Source: Oegoconia quadripuncta (lineage: Eukaryota > Arthropoda > Insecta > Lepidoptera > Autostichidae). From it: DNA of 64,000 nt. The DNA lies in NCBI GenBank assembly GCA_949316235.1, contig OX438748.1:11101001-11165000 (forward strand), in the 5' to 3' direction. Shown piece after piece: positions 57,463-64,000 of this stretch. Made by a program: the position numbers and the translations under genes. The first letter of the stretch is position 1; each line of letters starts with the position of its first letter. Under the pieces are notes generated by a model, which ran no database searches, was not told the DNA's origin, and saw only the letters and a list, made by a program, of their open reading frames with translations.

Positions 57463-60306
57463 GTGAGTGTTTCTTGATGCTGTTGTCGAAAATGTTTTTA
57501 CATGTATCGACATGACTTTTAGAATTATTTCTTAGAAGCGACTGCCACCTAACCTTCGCAATTCATGCAATTAGAGTTGTCCATAGGAATTTCACAAACA
57601 AATACCAAGTAAAAGGGATCTTTTGCAGTGTCAGAGTTATCAATACGTTGACAAATGCACGGTCGTCGAGTGTTGATAAACTTTCTTTCACTTTTTACCG
57701 TAAAAGCCTTGGTGTTAAATATACAGTTAACATATGTTTATGTCCTATATAATTATGTCCTAAACGTTTTATAAACTTAATATAAAGTTGAAAAAAAACA
57801 GCCGCAAACAAAGTGAATGCCTTATTAGATCACTGTTGCATAGTTTCATTGGCGACTTCAAGTCGTGACGAACGGCACGAACCTGTGAATGGACGGAATT
57901 GCTCTGACATTTCAGAAAATGGGAACGTTTAGTATGTATGAGTAATTTGAAATTATGGTTAGAATATACCGACATTTCTCAAGTAGGTAGGAATGTAAGT
58001 TATATAGCTATATTTTCCCAGATATCAATACCTCATATAGAGATGGAAGAAATATTTGGTATAATACAAAGTGAATATAAATAACAAAAAATTATAGTTT
58101 TTCCTAACCTTCTTATTTATTATTATAAATTTTAAATATTTATATAAATAATCATTTGATCTAATATAGGGATGAAAATGAATTACAGTATTAAATACTA
58201 TGTTCAGTAGTGGAAGTCTTGGGACAGATATGATGGTGATGATTAAATTCTATTCGTAAGCTCTAAGCTCGAGTTTCCGTACAAAATGTATAGGTAATAC
58301 TTTTCATTAGCACTAGCAAATAGCAAGATCAAACGAAATAAAATTTTGTATGGATAATCTCATGGTAAAAATATGGAGGTTTGTGATTGTTTTCTATAGG
58401 TAAATAATAAATACGAACGAAATTAGAACTATTTAAAAATTTCAATCAGTGTTCATTGAATTTGTTTCTAGTTTTACAATAAAAAGAAAAACAAAAGTTT
58501 ATATTTAAAAATCGTAAGGTTGTTCCTACAAAAACATTTCTATGGCTTTTATCGAGTCTAAATGAAATTTTTGTATGGAGTTTTATCTTACGCCTATATA
58601 GGTGTATTATGAAATGCAACATACGTTATATAATTATGTACCTATCATCATCATCTAATTACACGAATAATTACTCTACAAAAAATATAACTAATTAACA
58701 TGTAACATGTAACATTAATGTTTTTATTTTATTAGGTACCTACAACAACAGTACAACCCTTATGATAGCTTACACAGTAGTTTTGTTCTGATATGAATAC
58801 CTATTACAGGCGTACATAACCCTCAGCTAGTACTATATTAATTCTGTGACTAAGCTACACTAGTTACTAAGTAGGTATTTAATTACAAATAAAGTATTAA
58901 TTATAATAACATTATGGTCAGAATTACAGTAAACTAGATATTGAAAATTATGTATATTATTTGCAGTACAACTTTTAGGGTAAACAGAATTCACTATAAC
59001 GTGACAAAGAATTCTACAAGTTGTCGAAAAATAAATTTAATTAATATCTCCCTCATACATTATAATTATCATCATCGTATTAAATAACTGGAATAAATCA
59101 ATGACGCACCATATTGAGGAGTGTTCAGAGGATTCCACGAAGGGTTCCGCCCAACAATTAGGGCAATTAATTGACAACTAGAACAGAACTCCGACTATTA
59201 TAAGCACGCGTTCATCAATCATCAGTCACATGACTAATCTCCATTCACTAAACACGCACAAACTATATCGTAAACATCATGATAAGGAAAATATTTACGC
59301 ATAATACAAGAAAATACGCGCAAAAACATATATGCGGCGCCAACAATTCCTTTAACGAAAACAAAATTCTAATTCCATGACACAACAAGTATCGATACAA
59401 TTCCTCTAAGAAGCGTAAAATAAAACATAAACAAGCTCCGGATGTCAGGTCTTGTCAGTCATATTTTAAAAACAACGATAATCATTATTAAACCTAATTT
59501 TAAAGTCTATTCAAGAAGATAATCACACTAACCTAGGTCCATAATTGAGTTCGTTCAATAATCGGTTTTAAAATGATTAAGAGAGCATTCAAAAATCGAC
59601 TATATAATATGGAGCTTAAACTTCAAGTTGGAGTTTCTGAGAGAATTTTTAAATATGGAATTATAAAGTGGTAGCGTTGCGCGGGTGCGTAGGCGCACGC
59701 GTAACACCGGTAGCGGCAGGTGTTCATTCACTCATTCTTATCTTGACAGCTTCGATGACTTACGGCTCAGGCCCGGTCTTGCCCGTGTGTGCTATTTGAT
59801 TAAAAAAATCTTTTTTTTAAATCACCGGCTTTAAGGTGCTTTAAGCCCATTCGTAACGGTAACCGTCTTTTCGATCGTCGGTCTCTACATGGAATGGAAT
59901 TTAAAGTTATCTTCTCGTTTATTCATATTACGTGAGAGCTTAAAACTTGAGAGATAATATACGAGTTTTTTTTAAATTTTTAACCCATTCTATTTTATTT
60001 GGAGGCGACTAAATATCGACAGTGGTTTGCAGAAGCGGTGTTTTTGGCAATAATGAAGCGTAGAGATAGAACGGCAGTTGTCAAAGTGCCGACGAGTAAA
60101 TAATGCTCTTAGAGATTTGAATAACAAAACGGTTGGAGGGTGCTGGACCCTCTGATCTAGCCGACCGCCACGCCTTTCCAAAACGTTACTATTGTACAAT
60201 CAACGGGGCAGAGCTTTTGAATGACGATTCTGAATGGTTTCATGATTAGTTTATGGTTGTATTACTAATTTGCTTTTTTGTGTCCTACCTCTTTTCCTTT
60301 TCAACC
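57463..60306. other. Probable first intron, AT-rich
   Basis: No exon or repeat that I recognise lies between 57463 and about 59650. A GC-rich patch at 59670-59720 (AGCGTTGCGCGGGTGCGTAG, then GCGCACGCGTAAC) is almost self-complementary. Another at 60130-60180 has no identified content. Confidence 0.35.
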
Positions 60307-60535
60307 ACAGCCGCAAAAAGATGTTTATTATCTGTATGTTAGTCTGTGGCATTGTAGCGACAAAACGGCTGCAGCTTTCGTAAGTTGGCAATTGGGAGAT
60401 GGCTTGTAACCATGTTTGATAGAAATTGATTCAGCCGGTTCAAAGACAGGTCATAATACAGTTGTTTTATTTATCTTGATGATTTCATTACGTTCACAAT
60501 TTCTCGAGGGCTTTCTAAATTTTCTAATTATGTTA
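60307..60535 (+). repeat. Family H dispersed repeat, second subtype
   Basis: CCGCAAAAAGATGTTTATTA, TGTTAGTCTGTGGCATTGTA and TTTCTCGAGGGCTTTCTAAA match 51465-51690 with many substitutions. Confidence 0.5.
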
Positions 60536-60948
60536 TTTTTCTTTTCGTATCTAATATAGAAAAATCAAATTTCACACCAAAACCATGAAAGCATAACTTG
60601 ACGGCAGAATGGTGTATTTGGTTGCGGGTACGGATCCCGCTAGAGGTAAAAATTTGTGATGAATATGAACATTTAAACGGAAAGAACTGTAAGAAGATCG
60701 TAACCCTACAAGATAGAAAACGGACATCCGAACTGTTAGGGATACGTAACAAAGTACGCAAGTTGTTGTACGCAAAGTTCCCCTTTCTTAATTGGAAATT
60801 TTCATTTTATTAATTGTATGCAAAGTTTGATCAATGAAGAAAATCACTCTTAGGTAACAAATTAATTCGGCAAAATAATCATGAATGTCTGTATAAATAT
60901 ATAAGTTTGTGTGTTATCTGGATTTATCATATTTATACATATATATTG

Positions 60949-61246
60949 GAGCGTCGGTGGCTCAGCGGTTAAGACGAGGTCTCCCAATTTGGGAGGTCCG
61001 GATTCGATTCCCAGGCAGGCCATGTACCAATGAGTTTTTAAATTTAATTTAATTATTTATCCGACTGCTTTTAAACAGTTAAGGAAAACCTCAGAAACCT
61101 GCATGCCTGGGAAATAAAAATTAAAAGACACGTGAAGCCCCCAACCCGCACTGGGCCAGCGTGATGGACTAAGGCCCCCATATACTTCATTATAACAGGG
61201 TAGGCCGACATCCCTGCAGTGGGATGTTTACGGACTGATGACGATG
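60949..61246 (+). repeat. Family C: tRNA-derived SINE, full length
   Basis: The head GGAGCGTCGGTGGCTCAGCG includes a box A-like TGGCTCAGCGG, and box B is GGATTCGATTCCC. The body ATGTACCAATGAGTTTTTAA and CAACCCGCACTGGGCCAGCG, and the RTE-like tail CCCTGCAGTGGGATGTTTAC, GGACTGATGACGATG, are complete. Confidence 0.9.
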
Positions 61247-61300
61247 TGCGTTATCTGTCTAGTATCCAAAATAATTTATTACTTTTTATTATGGCATTTG

Positions 61301-61630
61301 AAGCACTCGTGGCGCAATCGCTATTTGTTTTCTATTAGCAAAGTTAAGCAATGTCTGGCGCGGTCACTTTTTAGATGGGTGACCACTAGTGGCATTATAA
61401 TACGAGTGTTTCCGTGCTTCGGAGGGTACGTTAAATAGTCGGTCCCGGTTGTTTACAATTGAAGCCAAGTCGATGACCCACAGGGGCGGGTTAAAAACAT
61501 TGACTGTCAAGTAGTCACTAGGCTGACACAAAACCACTAATTAGAGCTGGGCCCGCGTGGAGGATTATGGCCCATACCCTGGGAGTTGAAGGAAGCTGTG
61601 CCCCAACTTAGGCTTAGAAACATGTTTTTA
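61301..61630 (+). repeat. Family D: 5S-rRNA-derived SINE, best copy
   Basis: AGCAAAGTTAAGCAATGTCT, GGCGCGGTCACTTTTTAGAT and GGGTGACC (61338-61384) reproduce the 5S rRNA internal promoter (box A AAGTTAAGCA, intermediate element, box C GATGGGTGACC). They are followed by CACTAGTGGCA...TTCCGTGCTTCGGAGGG and a body with AAGCCAAGTCGATGACCCAC and GTCACTAGGCTGACACAAA. The end (ATTATGGCCCATACCCTGGG, GGAAGCTGTGCCCCAAC) resembles an RTE-type 3' tail. Confidence 0.75.
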
Positions 61631-61673
61631 TTTTTTAGGCACAATTTCTTCTAGTTAATAATAGGTGTATATC

Positions 61674-61800
61674 TGACAGCCTATTGGTGCATTGGGTACC
61701 GGTCTTCGAAACCAACGATTGTGGTTTGATGAATACGAATATTTTGCTGAGTCATAAATAACATGTATGTTTATCCATTATCTTTCTAGTATTAGTATAG
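61674..61800 (+). repeat. Family A' SINE, truncated
   Basis: TCTGACAGCCTATTGGTGCA, TTCGAAACCAACGATTGTGG and TTTGATGAATACGAATATTT match the start of A'. Most of box B is lost. Confidence 0.5.
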
Positions 61801-61904
61801 TTATGAGAAACATTTTATTAAGGCACTTTTATCACTTTGACTGATAGGTTTGCCTGAAATATCGTTTTGTTTCCTGTGCTGTGTGGTTTCGGCACGTAAA
61901 AAGA

Positions 61905-62140
61905 ATAGAACTAAGCCGTCTCTTCCCGTGGGTGTCGTAAAAGGCGACTAAGAGACTTTAGACCACAAAAATATCTATATACTTGTACGTTTTAATGGCG
62001 ATGGGCTCATCGCCTGTCAAGTGTGCAATTCTATATACATATATCGAAAGGTGAACCGTGGATTAAGCTTTTAATGCTTGGAGCACACGAACGTTAATGT
62101 TTGGGATATTTCTGACGTAAGGTCGTGACATTATGTATGT
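61905..62140 (-). repeat. Family F dispersed repeat
   Basis: On the plus strand it reads CTCTTCCCGTGGGTGTCGTA, GGCGATGGGCTCATCGCCTG, AAAGGTGAACCGTGGATTAA and GACGTAAGGTCGTGACATTA, then a TATGTATGTATG run. It is the reverse complement of 42499-42735. Confidence 0.65.
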
Positions 62141-62356
62141 ATGTGTGTTTTGTTTCCTAAAGCAATCTCTTTCGACGTCTTTAGTAATAATGTAGGTGTC
62201 GGTAATATGCGAGAGATTTATGAGATGGTAACCAATCTGTATAGGAACAAAGCTATCAAATTTCAATGTCACGAGGGTTCGGGTTACAGGTCCCTGAATA
62301 GAATAATGCGATGCGATTTGGCTATTGGTGCAATTGTCGTTAAGTGACACGACCGT

Positions 62357-62414
62357 CAACCTCACCGTGTGACAACCTCAATTGACCAATTGAGATTATC
62401 ACACGGTAAGGTTG
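62357..62414. repeat. Two-part hairpin
   Basis: CAACCTCACCGTGTGA (62357-62372) pairs with TCACACGGTAAGGTTG (62399-62414) with one mismatch. Inside, CTCAATTG pairs with CAATTGAG around 2 bases of shared loop. The arms are almost directly stacked. It could be a tiny foldback element. No second copy was found. Confidence 0.65.
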
Positions 62415-62705
62415 GAGGAGTAGCTTTCGCGGATAATCCTTCTATTTAATTAATTCTATGAAGCCGTGGTTTTTAAGTTATAGCATACAACCATTTTGCA
62501 GATGCCAAATGAAACTCAAAATATACAAATAAAACAAAACTTGGACAAAATCAATGAAAATGTAAGATTCCAAACTACGTTACTCGCCCCGAAATCTATG
62601 CAAGGTATAAAACGTGTTCAAGATAGTTATAATGGGGGAGGATACTCAGAATGGTGACAGCGTGGTAGCATGGCAATACTGTAACTTTTCCATTACAAAT
62701 TAGCG

Positions 62706-62935
62706 TTTTATTAAAGGCATTTGAAATGTTCCACCCGTATATGTAGTTAACTTACCGAACATTTGCACTAACCGGTTCGACTCTTCATTCATAATGGGAA
62801 CAGCCAAGGCACCGTACGCCATTCCGTCGTTAGTCTTTCTTGAAGCCCTTGGGATCTTCAAGAGCAGGGTAAATAGGCATCATAGCGTGCTTCATCTTTG
62901 GCCACATCATCACTTTTCATCACGTGATATTATGG
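62706..62935 (+). mobile_element. Family J LINE 3' fragment
   Basis: TCCACCCGTATATGTAGTTA, ACATTTGCACTAACCGG, GCCCTTGGGATCTTCAAGAG and CAGGGTAAATAGGCATCA match the reverse complement of 12090-12275. The fragment is old, with a scrambled middle. Confidence 0.65.
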
Positions 62936-63675
62936 TCAGTTAATCATAAACAAAACATGTAGCTACATCTCGGTTGTTAGAGTATTTGTAGTGTTATCGT
63001 AACAGAGATAATTATAAGCTGCATGTAAACAGTTGGTTAGGGCCATATTGGCCTAAATTAGCTGGGGCAATTATGGACACGCGCAGTTAGCTTATGTTTA
63101 ATCACTATCTTTGTAGCACCACGTCTAAATTATTTAAGTATAAACCGAGTTATTTATTAATGGAAGAAAACAGGCATGGGCAACTTTAGTCGCAAATAGA
63201 ACTGTCATTTATGTTCATGTATGTATGTTCTACAGTAGTTCTTGTGACTACCATGAAGATGGAGACCTGGGGAATACAGGGCATTACCTAGTTCAGGCAC
63301 CAATCTCTATTTGGTTTTCACAAGCGTTTATTTAACTTGCAATGTTCCTATTTAAGTTGTCCGTTTCCAAATTTGCAAGTAAAATTGGAGCCATTTCCTG
63401 TTAACCTAAGAAGCTAAAATGTTGCATACTCGTTCAGTTCTGATGACAACACATTTACCAATATGATAGACATGAACTGATGCTGTAGCCAGGAACGTCT
63501 CCTCTTGAGGGGAACTCCTTAACGGTTAATAGCACGGATACAACATTTTCCATACACGGTTAGTTTTGATAGTCAAACATGATTTTCGCGATAAACAATG
63601 CTGCATCCAAGATTGTTCCTAAGACAGATCTAATCTACGGTTACTGTCCGAATAATATGTGATACGCCCTCATAT

Positions 63676-63735
63676 ACGAGGGAAGGCCTATACCCTGCAG
63701 TGGGATGTTTACGGGCTGATGATGATGATGATGAA
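63676..63735 (+). repeat. RTE-like 3' tail (end of a family C SINE or RTE LINE)
   Basis: ACGAGGGAAGGCCTATACCC, TGCAGTGGGATGTTTACGGG, then CTGATGATGATGATGATG: the end shared by family C and RTE. Too short to tell which. Confidence 0.6.
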
Positions 63736-63840
63736 TATGTGATAATTAAGATGGAGTATTAAAAGTTTGTTTTTTAAAAATATTTTTAATGGAGAAGTTT
63801 TAGTAGTTATGCTAACGTCGGAATTTTTATACAGTTTTTA

Positions 63841-63937
63841 ACTTTAAGAGCACTTAAATCGTTGTCGTTGTCATTCAAAACGACGGAATGTGGTCGAAGG
63901 GGGTCTTAAAGTTAAGAAGCGTTTGAGTATTCGGGCA
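63841..63937. mobile_element. Foldback element (MITE-like), related to 21669-21772
   Basis: The right half, CTTAAAGTTAAGAAGCGTTT then GAGTATTCGG, and an AACGACGGAAT core match 21720-21772. The left inverted arm is reduced to AACTTTAAGAGCACTTAAA. Confidence 0.55.
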
Positions 63938-63947
63938 TATGACATAC

Positions 63948-64000
63948 AGACAGACCTTTATCCCAAAGAGATATCCCAAACATTAGTTATGTGTGTTCCA
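63948..64000 (+). repeat. Family F, start of a copy cut by the window end
   Basis: CATACAGACAGACCTTTATC, CCAAAGAGATATCCCAAACA and GTGTGTTCCA match the first 55 bp of 32945-33020. Confidence 0.5.

Noticed and set aside
61318..61430. 5S rRNA gene
   Set aside because: Only the internal-promoter portion is good. The 5' half and terminal stem are degraded and the body is shared with two other dispersed copies, so it is a SINE.

Overview
This window looks like AT-rich nuclear DNA from a moth or butterfly (Lepidoptera). Three things point there: spliced animal genes with ordinary GT-AG introns, a dense load of tRNA-derived SINEs, and RTE and CR1/Jockey-type LINE remnants with the 3' ends typical of Lepidoptera (for example a tail ending in repeated GATGAT). 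I see no bacterial-type genes, CRISPR array, rRNA operon or intact tRNA gene. Assignments come from reading the sequence and from remembered family knowledge, not from database searches.

Layout. Positions 1-6776 are mostly repeats plus one possible minus-strand exon (637-776), with an almost perfect 521-bp tandem duplication at 5475-6519. Positions 6777-18215 hold seven exons of a plus-strand GRAM-domain membrane protein (GRAMD2-like). Its 5' end lies upstream or was not recognised, and its introns are full of SINE and LINE debris. Positions 18216-25648 are intergenic, with foldback and SINE copies. Positions 25649-27091 hold the last two exons of EFL1, the ribosome-maturation GTPase, on the minus strand and convergent with the GRAMD gene. 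The rest of EFL1 was not seen. Positions 27092-57270 are a long repeat-rich stretch with one unrecognised protein-like ORF (30264-30506, minus), one possible terminal exon (37239-37310, plus) and a non-autonomous hAT element with a perfect 8-bp target duplication (36092-36431). Positions 57271-57462 look like the first coding exon of a secreted protein, behind a GC-rich leader. The remainder is intron or intergenic DNA with more repeats.

Repeat families are named here by letters: A and A' (tRNA-derived SINE, head GACGACCTGTTTGG or GACGACCGATTGG), B (tRNA-derived SINE, head CCGCCTCCGTGGCTCAATG), C (tRNA-derived SINE, head GAGCGTCGGTGGCTCAGCGG), D (5S-rRNA-derived SINE), E-I (other dispersed repeats), J and K (3' ends of CR1/Jockey-like LINEs).

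Most notable observations: both recognisable genes have decayed partial copies of one of their own exons lying directly beside the working exon; a 5S-rRNA-derived SINE and a tRNA-derived SINE seem to share an RTE-type 3' tail; a LINE is nested inside another repeat; one SINE carries an internal inverted duplication of its tail; and a protein-like ORF of unknown origin is followed by a poly(A) signal. I found no clearly new enzymatic or defence system.
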